A DNA stretch of 64,000 nucleotides from Psychrobacillus lasiicapitis (GCF_006861795.1 NZ_VDGH01000007.1:62001-126000); one strand, 5' to 3'; shown: positions 52,241-60,734, numbered from the stretch's first letter. Notes: a model not told the origin generated them from the sequence alone. Numbers and translations: made by a program.

Positions 52241-52621
52241 GTGGATAGCTCGAGTGCAAATGACAAGCAAGTGATCTACCGTTCTCCTATTCGGTCTATA
52301 TTCGATAAATTTTCAAGCACTAAAGATGCTTCATTGGTTTATGGAGAGCCGATTGAATTCGAAGATAAATGTGTACTCCCCGTTGCGAAAGTTAATTATT
52401 ATGTTGGGGGTGGCGGTGGTTATTCCGATGCGAGTGAAAATACCTCTGCTGCTCAAGGTGAAGGTGGAGGGGGCTATTTTGCTATTAAGCCAGTAGGAGT
52501 CTTTGAGATTACACCTGAAAAAGTGAAGTTTAGACCTGTTATGAATAGTTATTTCATTTTAACAATCATTAGTGTTGTTACGCTTGGACTTGGGTTCTTA
52601 TGGAAGAGATCTCGAAAATAA
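52241..52621 (+). CDS. GerW/YtfJ-like protein
   Basis: 126 aa from GTG. Pattern ASLVYGEPIEFEDKCVLPVAK, then a Gly-rich segment (VGGGGGY, GEGGGGYFAIKPVGVFEI) matches the YtfJ/GerW spore-protein family; the C-terminus adds one TM helix (YFILTIISVVTLGLGFLW). GerW is needed for germination in B. subtilis. The GTG has no good ribosome site. AAAGGAGGT lies nine bases before an in-frame ATA at 52223, which would add IEAEKL at the front, so the true start may be a rare ATA. Confidence 0.7.
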   Translation: MDSSSANDKQVIYRSPIRSIFDKFSSTKDASLVYGEPIEFEDKCVLPVAKVNYYVGGGGGYSDASENTSAAQGEGGGGYFAIKPVGVFEITPEKVKFRPVMNSYFILTIISVVTLGLGFLWKRSRK

Positions 52622-52631
52622 AATGATAGAA

Positions 52632-52670
52632 AGAAAATCCGCTGAAGAATTATGACTTAGCGGATTTTCT
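52632..52670. terminator. bidirectional terminator
   Basis: Arms AGAAAATCCGCT / AGCGGATTTTCT around a 15-base loop. The last codons of the minus-strand VanZ gene are written by one arm. Confidence 0.8.
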
Positions 52671-53120
52671 TTGCCTTCTCCTGAAGAAAGTTAATAATAG
52701 AAGTGCGGTAATGGCACCAGTGGTATCAAGTATTACATCTTGAGCAGAAGCTGTGCGTCCACTGGTGAATGATTGATGTAGCTCATCCGCTACTGCAAAG
52801 AGCATTGTGAGAACAACAGCTATAATTGTTCGATATTTAAATTTAGGTAAAGCAGCAAAGATTGCAAGGGCAATCACACCGAAATAAAAGAAATGCGTCC
52901 CTTTTCGAATCAAAAACTCGACGAATGCATAGTATCCTCGTTCTTCAATGGAAACTAAAATGCCCCAGTAAGGAATCTGAAAGAAGGATAGAAATGACTC
53001 CAAAGGTTTACCTGGTAACCACTTCTCAAGCACTGGTATAAGTGATTGCTGTTCGGCTGTTTGTCCAGACGAAATAAAAACAACGACGAGTAAAAAGAAT
53101 AAAGGAATAATTTTTTTCAT
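52650..53120 (-). CDS. VanZ-like membrane protein
   Basis: 156 aa. Signal-like first helix (IIPLFFLLVVVFISSGQTAE), then TM helices with the VanZ pattern RKGTHFFYFGVIALAIFAAL, VLTMLFAVADELHQSFTSGR and DVILDTTGAITALLLL. VanZ-domain proteins influence teicoplanin susceptibility in some settings, but most chromosomal members are of unknown role. Basic tail RRRQRKSAKS. Confidence 0.88.
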   Translation of the reverse strand: MKKIIPLFFLLVVVFISSGQTAEQQSLIPVLEKWLPGKPLESFLSFFQIPYWGILVSIEERGYYAFVEFLIRKGTHFFYFGVIALAIFAALPKFKYRTIIAVVLTMLFAVADELHQSFTSGRTASAQDVILDTTGAITALLLLTFFRRRQRKSAKS

Positions 53121-53214
53121 AAGAAAACAGTAACATAAAAACAGGAAGTTTCATATGTCTGTATAAATAAGCTATAGTATTTATAGAAAAATAAATTTGG
53201 AGGTATGGATCAAT

Positions 53215-53610
53215 ATGTCTAAGCTTACACCATTTTTAATGTTCGAAGGGCGAGCAGAAGAAGCGATTAATTTTTACATATCCATTTTTCAAGAATCAGA
53301 AATCATTCGTTTAGCTCGTTACGGAGCAGAAGGTCCCGGAAAAGAAGGGGAAGTATTGCAAGCGGTATTTACGATTAATGGACAAGAATTTTTATGTCAT
53401 GATAGTTCGATTCAACACCAATTCACGTTTACACCTTCCATTTCGCTATTCGTGGAATGTGATTCTGAAGAGGAACTCGACCAAGCATATGCACAGCTTT
53501 TGGAAGGCGGACAAGCCTTAATGCCGATTAACAATTATGGCTTCAGCAAAAAGTTCGGCTGGGTGCAAGATAAGTTTGGAGTTTCATGGCAGTTAAATTT
53601 AGCGAATTAA
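53215..53610 (+). CDS. PhnB-like VOC (glyoxalase fold) protein
   Basis: 131 aa. Typical of the PhnB/3-demethylubiquinone-type VOC group: LTPFLMFEGRAEEAINFY at the start, FTINGQEFLCHDS in the middle, FGWVQDKFGVSWQLN at the end. Enzymatic role unknown. ATG at 53215; GGAGG is 11 bases upstream and overlaps an in-frame ATG at 53197, which is rejected. Confidence 0.88.
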   Translation: MSKLTPFLMFEGRAEEAINFYISIFQESEIIRLARYGAEGPGKEGEVLQAVFTINGQEFLCHDSSIQHQFTFTPSISLFVECDSEEELDQAYAQLLEGGQALMPINNYGFSKKFGWVQDKFGVSWQLNLAN

Positions 53611-53624
53611 AGGATCTAAAAGTA

Positions 53625-53656
53625 AACCCGAGGAGCAACGAAATGCTCTTCGGGTT
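53625..53656. terminator. terminator between convergent genes
   Basis: Arms AACCCGAGGAGCA / TGCTCTTCGGGTT with one G-U pair, six-base loop; only short T-runs outside. Confidence 0.65.
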
Positions 53657-53660
53657 CCAT

Positions 53661-54533
53661 TTACTTAATTGGTATCCAGATTTCTGAATAATAATCCTCG
53701 CTCGAAGCATCCCCACTTGAATACACTTCTAACTCAGGAGTTCCAGCAGGGACATACGGATTAGAAGGGAACCATTCGGAATAGATTTGTTTCCAAGTAT
53801 CCTGCATCGCATGTGGCATGGCGCCGTGTACTTCAAAAATAACCCATTTCGAAGCAGGAATTTCTAATGAAGATAAATGTTCCGGGACATCTCCAATATG
53901 AGCCGAAGCAATCCAGTAGTCCATCAAGCCACTATCTTTCTGACTCTCATCTACAACACATACACCGAGTACTCCTTCAATTTCCCCATTGTTTAATTGG
54001 AAAAGCTGGCCATCTGTGCCGTTTGTGTTTACCTCATCCCAAAATAACGGGATATTTTTCAAATTTTCACCTGTTTTACAGTTATACGTTCTTTTCACTC
54101 CAACAGCTTGGAAACTTTCTTTTTCCGCAATCTTATACTTCATTGGTTCTGCCCCTTTCAAGCTCACCTGGATGACCAGACGATTGTATGATTGTAAATT
54201 ACCTCGTTTCTTTCGTGCATCACTTGGCGTCACGCCATGCTGCTTTCGAAAGGCCTTCGTAAAAGCTTCGGGAGTGTCGTAGCCATATTTGTAGGATAGG
54301 TCGATGATTTTACTATCGCTATTTATTAATTCCTGCGCTGCTAATGTCAATCTTCTGCGACGAATATAATCGGCGACTGACATATCTGTTAAAATGGAAA
54401 ACGTTCGTTGGAAATGAAATACAGATGAATTTGCCACTTTAGCGATTTGTTCCATCGTCAATTCATCCAGTAAGTTTGCTTCTATATAATTGATTGTTCT
54501 TTGTATCGACTCAACCCATCCTATGACCCTCAC
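53661..54533 (-). CDS. AraC-type regulator with GyrI-like effector domain
   Basis: 290 aa. N-terminal double helix-turn-helix (LTMEQIAKVANSSVFHFQRT; IDLSYKYGYDTPEAFTKAFR), then a C-terminal GyrI/SbmC-like small-molecule-binding fold from about residue 128 (KIAEKESFQAVGVKRTY to the acidic end). This domain order is common in Bacillales multidrug-sensing regulators. The GTG at 54533 has only a weak ribosome site, so the exact start is uncertain. The upstream neighbour is the Nudix gene on the same strand. Confidence 0.85.
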   Translation of the reverse strand: MRVIGWVESIQRTINYIEANLLDELTMEQIAKVANSSVFHFQRTFSILTDMSVADYIRRRRLTLAAQELINSDSKIIDLSYKYGYDTPEAFTKAFRKQHGVTPSDARKKRGNLQSYNRLVIQVSLKGAEPMKYKIAEKESFQAVGVKRTYNCKTGENLKNIPLFWDEVNTNGTDGQLFQLNNGEIEGVLGVCVVDESQKDSGLMDYWIASAHIGDVPEHLSSLEIPASKWVIFEVHGAMPHAMQDTWKQIYSEWFPSNPYVPAGTPELEVYSSGDASSEDYYSEIWIPIK

Positions 54534-54599
54534 CTCATGTAAATCATAAATTGTAACTATTATTGAATCCTGTCATTTTGTGCTCACATTGGACCATTT

Positions 54600-54989
54600 T
54601 CATTTTGCTAAAAGAAGTTCCACAATCACTTTCGGCCGAACATCTAATGAAGGAAGGTCAGCCATATCAATCCAGATTGGTTCATAGAGTCCTCGTTGAA
54701 CGGAAGTGTGGAAATATTCTTCGCCTGTACCCGTTCCAAATTTTCCGCCAATAATATCAGCAAGGAAAAAGTGTTGCCTTCCGTTATACTCCAGAATTTT
54801 AAAGGGACGTTGAATACGTACATGTACCCCTAGCTCTTCATACGTTTCTCGGATTGCCGCTTCCTCTGGTGTTTCTCCATCCTCAATACCTCCACCTGGA
54901 AATACATAGTAGGTCTTATGTGGTTTCGTTCTTTTGATTAAGGCAATTCGACCATTTTCAATAATGATAGTTGCTCCTCTGTTTCTTAT
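54600..54989 (-). CDS. Nudix hydrolase with non-canonical start
   Basis: 129 codons open from about 54995 to a TGA at 54600. A perfect Nudix box GGIEDGETPEEAAIRETYEE-LGV (G-x5-E-x7-RE-x2-EE-x-G, about residues 33-56) identifies it. IRNRGATIIIENGRIALIKR before it and RPFKILEYNGRQHFF after it look fully conserved. No ATG, GTG or TTG exists before the box. ATA at 54989 has GGAAGG nine bases upstream and gives I-RNRGATI, where relatives read MIRNR. Either ATA (or ATT at 54995) initiates, or the gene has lost its start. Hydrolyses nucleoside-diphosphate-linked compounds. Confidence 0.75.
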   Translation of the reverse strand: MRNRGATIIIENGRIALIKRTKPHKTYYVFPGGGIEDGETPEEAAIRETYEELGVHVRIQRPFKILEYNGRQHFFLADIIGGKFGTGTGEEYFHTSVQRGLYEPIWIDMADLPSLDVRPKVIVELLLAK

Positions 54990-55080
54990 ATAAATACACC
55001 TTCCAATCTAATGATAGTAGACAGAACATTCGAACTCATACTAGTATTATTATATATCAAACTAAAGGGTGAGAATTAAT

Positions 55081-55536
55081 ATGGAGATAATCGAAATTCA
55101 CCAAAGGCCTAAATTCTTTCAAGAAGCCGTGAAACTATTTTGGGAGCAATGGGGCAATGAAAGTAACTATAAATTTTACGAAGATTGTATGATTCATGCA
55201 GGCAAAGACTCCAGTTCTCTGCCGATATTTTATGTTGCGTTAGAAAATAATGTCATTATTGGTACCTATGCATTACTTCGAAATGATATTAATAGTCGTC
55301 AGGATTTGTTTCCATGGTTGGCATGTCTATATGTCGACCCAGCTTTTAGAGGGAATTCTATAGGTAAACAACTTTTAGAACATGGACTACATGTGACTGC
55401 AAAGCTGGGGCATGAAAAACTATACTTATCCAGTGACTTAGTAGGGTACTATGAGCAATATGGTTGGATTAATTCTACTATTACTTATGGGCCTTTTGGA
55501 GATTCGATTAAAGTGTATGAAAAAGCGGTGAACTAG
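55081..55536 (+). CDS. GNAT acetyltransferase
   Basis: 151 aa. Acetyl-CoA site PWLACLYVDPAFRGNSIGKQ with GNSIGKQLLEHG, then LYLSSDLVGYYEQYGWINS. ATG at 55081 is chosen because AAAGGGTG precedes it; an in-frame GTG is part of that site. Substrate unknown. Followed 15 bases later by the low-molecular-weight phosphatase gene, probably one transcript. Confidence 0.88.
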   Translation: MEIIEIHQRPKFFQEAVKLFWEQWGNESNYKFYEDCMIHAGKDSSSLPIFYVALENNVIIGTYALLRNDINSRQDLFPWLACLYVDPAFRGNSIGKQLLEHGLHVTAKLGHEKLYLSSDLVGYYEQYGWINSTITYGPFGDSIKVYEKAVN

Positions 55537-55551
55537 GATAGGAGGATGAAA

Positions 55552-56025
55552 ATGATCAACGTATTATTTGTCTGTCTGGGGAATATTTGTCGTTCCCCAA
55601 TGGCGGAAGCAGTTTTTAGAAATCTAGTAGAGAAAGAGAAATTAAGTGATCAAATTAGGGTAGACTCTGCTGCAACTAGTGCTTGGCACATAGGTGACCC
55701 TCCTCACAGAGGAACCATTATGAAGCTCGAGGAATATAATATTTCTACAAAAGGAATGGCTGGAAGGCAATTACAAAAAGAGGACTTTGAGAAATTTGAT
55801 TATATAATTGGTATGGATCAAAGTAATGTGACGAATATTCGAGAAATATTAGGACAGCCAGATCATCCAAAGGTTATGCGTTTCTTAGATTTAACAAAAC
55901 AACCAAAAGATGTGCCGGATCCCTACTATACAGGGGATTTTCAAGAAACATATGATCTTGTGTTAGAGGGCTGCCGAGCGTTATTAGATAAAATGAAAAT
56001 GGAACACAAAGAGCTGTCAAGATGA
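55552..56025 (+). CDS. low-molecular-weight protein tyrosine phosphatase
   Basis: 157 aa. P-loop VCLGNICRSPMAE with nucleophile Cys8 and Arg14, and general-acid Asp in VPDPYYTG (near 125). Dephosphorylates Tyr- or Arg-phosphoproteins in the cytoplasm; B. subtilis has YwlE (arginine) and YfkJ (tyrosine) versions. The residue after the catalytic loop does not settle which. ATG after AGGAGG. Ends in a terminator. Confidence 0.93.
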   Translation: MINVLFVCLGNICRSPMAEAVFRNLVEKEKLSDQIRVDSAATSAWHIGDPPHRGTIMKLEEYNISTKGMAGRQLQKEDFEKFDYIIGMDQSNVTNIREILGQPDHPKVMRFLDLTKQPKDVPDPYYTGDFQETYDLVLEGCRALLDKMKMEHKELSR

Positions 56026-56036
56026 TAGCTCTTTTT
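56008..56036 (+). terminator. intrinsic terminator
   Basis: Arms AAAGAGCT / AGCTCTTT overlapping the phosphatase stop, followed by five T. Confidence 0.75.
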
Positions 56037-56108
56037 CATTAATAGGTGATAAGCAGGTCTCATACAAGTTAGAAAGTGTTAAAAATGCGAGGATGAGGAG
56101 ACTTTGAA

Positions 56109-56765
56109 TTGGACTTATTTGTCATTGGAGATGTGCATGGCTGTTATGTAACATTTTTGAAGATGATAGATCGATGGGATAAAGAAAGGGAAATACTGAT
56201 TCAGTTGGGAGATTTAATAGACCGAGGAAACGGATCGCCAGAAGTTGTAAAATTAGCAAGGCACTTAAAGAAAGTACACAGGGACCAAGCATTTTTTATA
56301 AAAGGTAACCATGAATATGAGATGATAGAACATATAACAAACCCACCAAATAATAATTGGTTAAAGCAAGGTGGTTCGGAAACATTGCATCAATACTTAG
56401 CGGTTGGGCAAAACATAAAAGACGACGTAGACTGGTTGCGAACTATGCCCTTGTATTGGGGGAATGATCACGTCTTTATAAGCCATGCGGGTATTTCCGA
56501 AATAGCAAAAAATCCATTCAATGAAACTAGTGAATACGGTATTTTGTGGAATAGAGGTCCATTGAAAAATATACAGAAACTGCAAATTATCGGCCATACA
56601 CCAGGAGATTGGCCTATATTTGATAGGCAAAGTAATTCCTGGAATATTGACACAGCCGCTGTATTTGGTAATCAGTTAACTGGAATGAAATTAAAGCAAT
56701 CCGGGGAATTAATTGATTGGATACACATCAGAACAGACAAGAGGGATATGAGGAAAAAGAGATAA
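56109..56765 (+). CDS. PrpE/ApaH-type metallophosphoesterase
   Basis: 218 aa calcineurin-like phosphatase. Metal motifs GDVHG (near residue 7), GDLIDRG (near 36) and GNHE (near 69), with later ISHAG and GHTPG. Members act as protein Ser/Thr phosphatases or cleave diadenosine tetraphosphate; sequence alone does not choose. TTG start behind GAGGAG at eight bases. The next gene starts 14 bases after the stop. Confidence 0.9.
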   Translation: MDLFVIGDVHGCYVTFLKMIDRWDKEREILIQLGDLIDRGNGSPEVVKLARHLKKVHRDQAFFIKGNHEYEMIEHITNPPNNNWLKQGGSETLHQYLAVGQNIKDDVDWLRTMPLYWGNDHVFISHAGISEIAKNPFNETSEYGILWNRGPLKNIQKLQIIGHTPGDWPIFDRQSNSWNIDTAAVFGNQLTGMKLKQSGELIDWIHIRTDKRDMRKKR

Positions 56766-56779
56766 AGGGGACAAGGGAA

Positions 56780-57247
56780 ATGCCTAAAATTATTCACGAA
56801 ACATATATAGAAGCTCCCTTAGTAAAATGCTTTGACCTTGCCCGTAGCGTGGAAAAACATATAGAAACAACATCAAATACAAACGAAAAAGCAGTTGCAG
56901 GAGTAACAACGGGGCTATTGCAACTAGGAGATAGTGTTACGTGGGAAGCAATTCATTTTGGTGTAAAACAAAAACTAACGGCAAAAATCGTAGCTATGGA
57001 GGCACCGCAAAATTTTACGGATGTAATGATTCGAGGGGCCTTTCATTCTTTTACGCATATCCATATATTTACTGAAAGTTATGGAGGCACAATTATGAAG
57101 GACGTATTTACGTATAGAGCCCCATTCGGAGTGTTAGGAAAGATAGCAGATCATTTATTTTTAGAAAAATACATGAAGAATTTTATTATTTCAAGAGCCA
57201 GCGAATTAAAGAAAATAGCAGAAAAGAATATCGAAGATACATTTTAA
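56780..57247 (+). CDS. SRPBCC-fold (polyketide cyclase/START-like) protein
   Basis: 155 aa. PKIIHETYIEAPLVKCFDLA start and the hydrophobic-cavity pattern VTWEAIHFGVKQKLTAKI, THIHIFTESYGGTIMKDVFTY, YRAPFGVLGKIAD are typical of ligand-binding SRPBCC proteins. Ligand unknown. ATG at 56780 with AAGGGG/AAGGG upstream; the longer frame lies inside the preceding phosphatase gene. Confidence 0.82.
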   Translation: MPKIIHETYIEAPLVKCFDLARSVEKHIETTSNTNEKAVAGVTTGLLQLGDSVTWEAIHFGVKQKLTAKIVAMEAPQNFTDVMIRGAFHSFTHIHIFTESYGGTIMKDVFTYRAPFGVLGKIADHLFLEKYMKNFIISRASELKKIAEKNIEDTF

Positions 57248-57261
57248 AGGAGAACAAATAG

Positions 57262-57699
57262 ATGGAATATATACATTCTCAAGAGATACCAAAGACAGAT
57301 GTACTAAATGGTATTATGGAACTCCATAAACATGTTTTTGAAGGAGCAGAGCTAAAATTAGTAGAACTAACTGAGAAAAAGAACCTATTAATATTTGTAG
57401 CAGTAGACAGTAATCGGATCGTAGGTTTTAAAATCGGATATGAGTATAATGACCAAACGTTTTATAGCTGGCTAGGCGGGGTACATTCAGACTATCGAGG
57501 AAAAGGCATTGCATCTGAACTGATGCACCGGCAACATGAGAAAGTAAAGGCTCTTGGATATCAAAAGGTCCGTACTATATCTCGAAACAAAAGGCGAGCA
57601 ATGTTATTACTAAACATTAAATTTGGCTTTGATATAATAGAAACGTTTATCAGTGAAAAAGGGACACATAAAATTGTACTAGAGAAAGAACTTTCATAA
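57262..57699 (+). CDS. GNAT acetyltransferase
   Basis: 145 aa. Acetyl-CoA site LGGVHSDYRGKGIASELMHR and RTISRNKRRAMLLLNIKFGF near 110-130, the 'multiple small substitutions' type of B. subtilis YkkB-like enzymes. Substrate unknown. AAAGGAG site; 14 bases behind the SRPBCC gene, so probably co-transcribed with it and the phosphoesterase. Confidence 0.87.
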   Translation: MEYIHSQEIPKTDVLNGIMELHKHVFEGAELKLVELTEKKNLLIFVAVDSNRIVGFKIGYEYNDQTFYSWLGGVHSDYRGKGIASELMHRQHEKVKALGYQKVRTISRNKRRAMLLLNIKFGFDIIETFISEKGTHKIVLEKELS

Positions 57700-57851
57700 G
57701 GAAGGGGCGTTCTGTATGAGTCAGAGAGCCTCTGTTTATATTTTACAAAAGATGAAAAGAGTTTTAATACCATTTTGAAAGAAATACTGTATAATGATTT
57801 GAACGCTCGACGAAAGCCACGGTATTACGTTAGAAAGAGGTGGAAGTAAAG

Positions 57852-58361
57852 ATGGATATCATATTGCTTATTATTGTTATTAATGTTGTGTATATGACAT
57901 TAACTACATTGCGTTTGATATTAGTTATTAAAGGTTACAGAGTAGTAGCATCGTTCTTGTCTATGGCAGAAGTGTTTGTTTATTTAATGGGATTAACGAT
58001 GGTTCTTGATAATCTGGACGAGCCTTTAAATATTGTTGCTTATTGTGCTGGTTGGGGTCTTGGCGTATATTGTGGAAGTATTATTGAAAATCGATTAGCA
58101 CTAGGCTATGTCGTATTTGATGTAATCGTCGACTCATTAGAAATAGAAATTCCAATTCAAGTTCGAGCAAAAGGCTACGGTGTAACATCTTGGGTGGCGG
58201 ATGGAAAAGACGGAAAACGTCTTTGTATGAAAGTGCTAGCTAAACGAAAAAACGAATTAAAGCTAAGAGACTACATTCTGTCCTTATCGCCTAAAGCTTT
58301 TATCATTTCCTATGAGCCAACTAGATTTAACGGTGGTTTCTTGATCAGACCATCTAGATAG
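57852..58361 (+). CDS. YebE-like DUF2179/UPF0316 membrane protein
   Basis: 169 aa. Three N-terminal TM helices (IILLIIVINVVYMTLTTL; ASFLSMAEVFVYLMGLTMVL; NIVAYCAGWGLGVYCGS) and the family signature SIIENRLALGYVVFDVI, followed by a C-terminal DUF2179 domain (VRAKGYGVTSWVADGKDG). Recognised as the B. subtilis YebE/UPF0316 type. DUF2179 domains bind small nucleotides in some relatives. ATG at 57852 after GAGGTGG. Confidence 0.88.
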   Translation: MDIILLIIVINVVYMTLTTLRLILVIKGYRVVASFLSMAEVFVYLMGLTMVLDNLDEPLNIVAYCAGWGLGVYCGSIIENRLALGYVVFDVIVDSLEIEIPIQVRAKGYGVTSWVADGKDGKRLCMKVLAKRKNELKLRDYILSLSPKAFIISYEPTRFNGGFLIRPSR

Positions 58362-58368
58362 AAAAAGG

Positions 58369-58408
58369 ACGAGCTATTTTTCGAGGAATCGAGAAAGGCT
58401 CGTTTTTA
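58369..58408 (+). terminator. terminator after YebE-like gene
   Basis: Arms ACGAGC / GCTCGT with inner TCGA/TCGA pairing and a five-T run. Confidence 0.65.
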
Positions 58409-58479
58409 GTAATAAAATAATTCGTCAATAATGTTAATTGCCTGTAAAATAAGAGTAATCTGCTAAAGGGGATGTTAAC

Positions 58480-58905
58480 ATGGCGAAATACGAAGCAAAG
58501 ATGAAAGAAACAGAAAGTAGTGTCATTGAATTTATTGAAACTGTGGAGAATCCTAAAAAGAGAGAAGATGCCTATAAGCTGCTGGAAATTTTCAGTGAAG
58601 CAACTGGCTATGAAGCGAAAATGTGGGGACCAAGCATTATTGGTTTCGGGTCGTATCATTATAAGTACGCGTCTGGACATGAAGGAGATGCTCCGCTTGT
58701 AGGGTTCTCTCCTCGTAAAGCAAAAATCAGTTTGTATTTCGCGACTGGGGATACAGAACGTGAAGTCATCCTAGAGAGATTCGGCAAGCATACGTCTGCG
58801 AAAGCGTGTGTGTATATTAACAAAGTAGCGGATATTGATGTAGAAGTGTTAAAAGAATTGATTAATAGATCGATTAAGTTTTTGCAAGAAACATATGGAA
58901 GTTAA
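58480..58905 (+). CDS. DUF1801 domain protein
   Basis: 141 aa. Conserved DUF1801 features: KREDAYKLLEIFSEATGYEA, KMWGPSIIGFGSYHYKYASG, DAPLVGFSPRKAKISLYF and the end VLKELINRSIKFLQE. Small cytoplasmic protein with an SH3-like/iron-binding-protein-like fold in solved members; function not established. ATG eight bases after AAAGGGG. Confidence 0.85.
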   Translation: MAKYEAKMKETESSVIEFIETVENPKKREDAYKLLEIFSEATGYEAKMWGPSIIGFGSYHYKYASGHEGDAPLVGFSPRKAKISLYFATGDTEREVILERFGKHTSAKACVYINKVADIDVEVLKELINRSIKFLQETYGS

Positions 58906-58985
58906 TGTATTTATTTTGCTATGGGATAAACAATTAATGTATAATACTTAAAGTAGGAAAATGAATCGAAAGAGAGTGGGACTTT

Positions 58986-59705
58986 ATGGGTCGTAAATGG
59001 AATAATATTAAAGAAAAAAAAGCTTCCAAAGACGCGAATACTAGCCGTATCTATGCAAAATTTGGACGTGAAATATACGTAGCTGCAAGACAAGGTGAAC
59101 CTGATCCTACTTCTAACCAAGCATTAAAAGTAGTATTAGAACGTGCGAAAACATACAGTGTGCCAAAGCATATTATTGATAAAGCAATTGAAAAAGCAAA
59201 AGGCGGATCGGAAGAAAGCTATGACGAGCTTCGTTACGAAGGTTTCGGTCCAAACGGTTCGATGGTAATCGTCGATGCGTTAACTAACAACGTAAATCGA
59301 ACAGCATCCGATGTGCGCGCAGCATTCGGTAAAAATGGTGGAAACATGGGTGTCAGTGGTTCGGTTGCGTATATGTTCGATGCAACTGCTGTTATTGGAG
59401 TCGAGGGCAAGACAGCTGATGAAGTATTAGAGCTTTTGATGGAAGCAGATGTAGACGCTCGTGATATTATCGAAGAAGAGGATTCTGTCATCGTTTATGC
59501 TGAACCGGATCAATTTCATGCAGTACAAGAGGTTTTAAGAGCTGCTGGAATCGAAGAGTTTACAGTTGCAGAGCTATCAATGCTTGCACAAAACGATATT
59601 TCCTTGGAAGCAGATGCACAAGCACAATTCGAAAAAATGATCGATGCAATAGAAGATTTAGAAGACGTACAACAAGTTTACCATAACGTAGACTTAGGAG
59701 AATAA
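58986..59705 (+). CDS. yeeI: YebC/TACO1-family protein YeeI
   Basis: 239 aa. [20 protein letters not shown] is nearly the B. subtilis YeeI N-terminus from memory; [20 protein letters not shown] and [17 protein letters not shown] follow the family end to end. The YebC family includes transcription factors and, as shown recently for some members, translation factors that help ribosomes through proline stretches. ATG after GAGTGGGAC. Single-gene unit with its own terminator. Confidence 0.93.
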   Translation: MGRKWNNIKEKKASKDANTSRIYAKFGREIYVAARQGEPDPTSNQALKVVLERAKTYSVPKHIIDKAIEKAKGGSEESYDELRYEGFGPNGSMVIVDALTNNVNRTASDVRAAFGKNGGNMGVSGSVAYMFDATAVIGVEGKTADEVLELLMEADVDARDIIEEEDSVIVYAEPDQFHAVQEVLRAAGIEEFTVAELSMLAQNDISLEADAQAQFEKMIDAIEDLEDVQQVYHNVDLGE

Positions 59706-59710
59706 TAGAG

Positions 59711-59759
59711 AAAAAGGTTGTCTCATCAGTAGTTTTACTACTTTTGAGGCAACCTTTTT
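59711..59759 (+). terminator. terminator of yeeI
   Basis: Arms AAAAAGGTTGTCTCA / TGAGGCAACCTTTTT with one G-U pair; T-run inside the right arm continues as TTCTTTT. Confidence 0.88.
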
Positions 59760-59902
59760 CTTTTGGGTTAAGGTTGTTTTACTGTCTATTTGGAAGAAAA
59801 TCAGGAAAGTTTGGAAGAATCAAAGCTATTGTTAGAAACAAGTATATTAAAAAGTAACTTCAACTATGAACGTAACAATTACTATTTACGGGAGAGCTAG
59901 TT

Positions 59903-60052
59903 GTGAGAGTTAATATCACGTTAGCATGTACAGAAGCAGGAGACAGAATTTATATTACTAAGAAGAATAAGCGCAATAATCCAGAGCGTATTGTACTAAA
60001 AAAATACTGTCCACGTTTAAAAAGAGTAACACTCCACCGAGAAGCGAAGTAA
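59903..60052 (+). CDS. rpmG: 50S ribosomal protein L33, zinc-free type
   Basis: 49 aa, GTG start behind [27 protein letters not shown] and the end [14 protein letters not shown] identify L33. The zinc-ribbon form has four Cys (CTEC...CPxC); here the second and fourth are Ala and Leu/Arg, so only Cys9 and Cys36 remain and zinc binding should be lost. Zinc-free L33 paralogues replace the zinc form under zinc starvation in B. subtilis (Zur control). I see no convincing Zur box. Confidence 0.9.
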   Translation: MRVNITLACTEAGDRIYITKKNKRNNPERIVLKKYCPRLKRVTLHREAK

Positions 60053-60055
60053 TCG

Positions 60056-60092
60056 AAAAACAGCCTCACCAATTTTGGGGAAAGGCTGTTTT
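60056..60092. terminator. bidirectional terminator
   Basis: Arms AAAAACAGCCT / AGGCTGTTTT with inner CACC/GGGG pairing. Shared by rpmG and the convergent DUF4395 gene. Confidence 0.82.
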
Positions 60093-60094
60093 AA

Positions 60095-60517
60095 TTAGCG
60101 AGTCACTGAATTCTTTCGACGATAATTCCATTGCTGATATTGGAAGCGTACAAAGCAACCGACACAAAACCCAAGAATTGCAATGAGTGCAGCTAAACCA
60201 ACCATGACTGTCGCAACATTAAATAATATAATCAAATTTAAAAAATAACTGATACTCGCAATAAATAAAAAGCCGACTGCAAGCCACTGATTAAATCTTA
60301 GCTGGGCGTAATCTTCTTGAATATATTCATTTGCAAGTTTAGATAAAAATCGTTTAACTATAACTAAAATAGGGTGAAACCCAGTTAATAAGCTAGAAAG
60401 ATTTGCAATTAGAGGGATGAATAGAATCCATACTGATTGTGTAATGACCGCAATGATTACAGACAAAACAATTGTCCACTGATTTGCCATCACAAGAGGT
60501 TTTGGAATTGTTTTCAT
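60095..60517 (-). CDS. DUF4395 membrane protein
   Basis: 140 aa. Starts MKTIPKPLVMANQWTIVLSV, the usual DUF4395 opening (Pro-Lys-Pro-Leu then a TM helix). Four TM helices follow, with FHPILVIVKRFLS between the second and third and GFCVGCFVRFQYQQW near the end. Conserved GFCVGC is reminiscent of redox-active membrane proteins in this family, whose role is unknown. Transcribed alone. Confidence 0.85.
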   Translation of the reverse strand: MKTIPKPLVMANQWTIVLSVIIAVITQSVWILFIPLIANLSSLLTGFHPILVIVKRFLSKLANEYIQEDYAQLRFNQWLAVGFLFIASISYFLNLIILFNVATVMVGLAALIAILGFCVGCFVRFQYQQWNYRRKNSVTR

Positions 60518-60690
60518 TTTAAAACCTACTTTTCATATTTGATTTATTATATTATATGTTTGGTTTAGTTAAATGTAAATACAAAAGAAACAAATTACAG
60601 GTAGTAGAAAAAATCGAAGGGTCTGCACCGGATTAGCTTGAAAATGCTAGGTAGTCAAGGAGTGGCAACAACAGGAGGAAGTATTCACAA

Positions 60691-60734
60691 ACAGTAATAA
60701 GCCTTACTCATTTAAGAGTAAGGCTTATTACTGT
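60691..60734. terminator. long perfect hairpin, probably ends hxlR-type gene
   Basis: 19-bp perfect arms (ACAGTAATAAGCCTTACTC and its complement) with a six-base loop. It lies 70 bases past the stop of the minus-strand HxlR gene. The T-run is poor (TGTTTGTG). No other gene is near. Confidence 0.6.
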
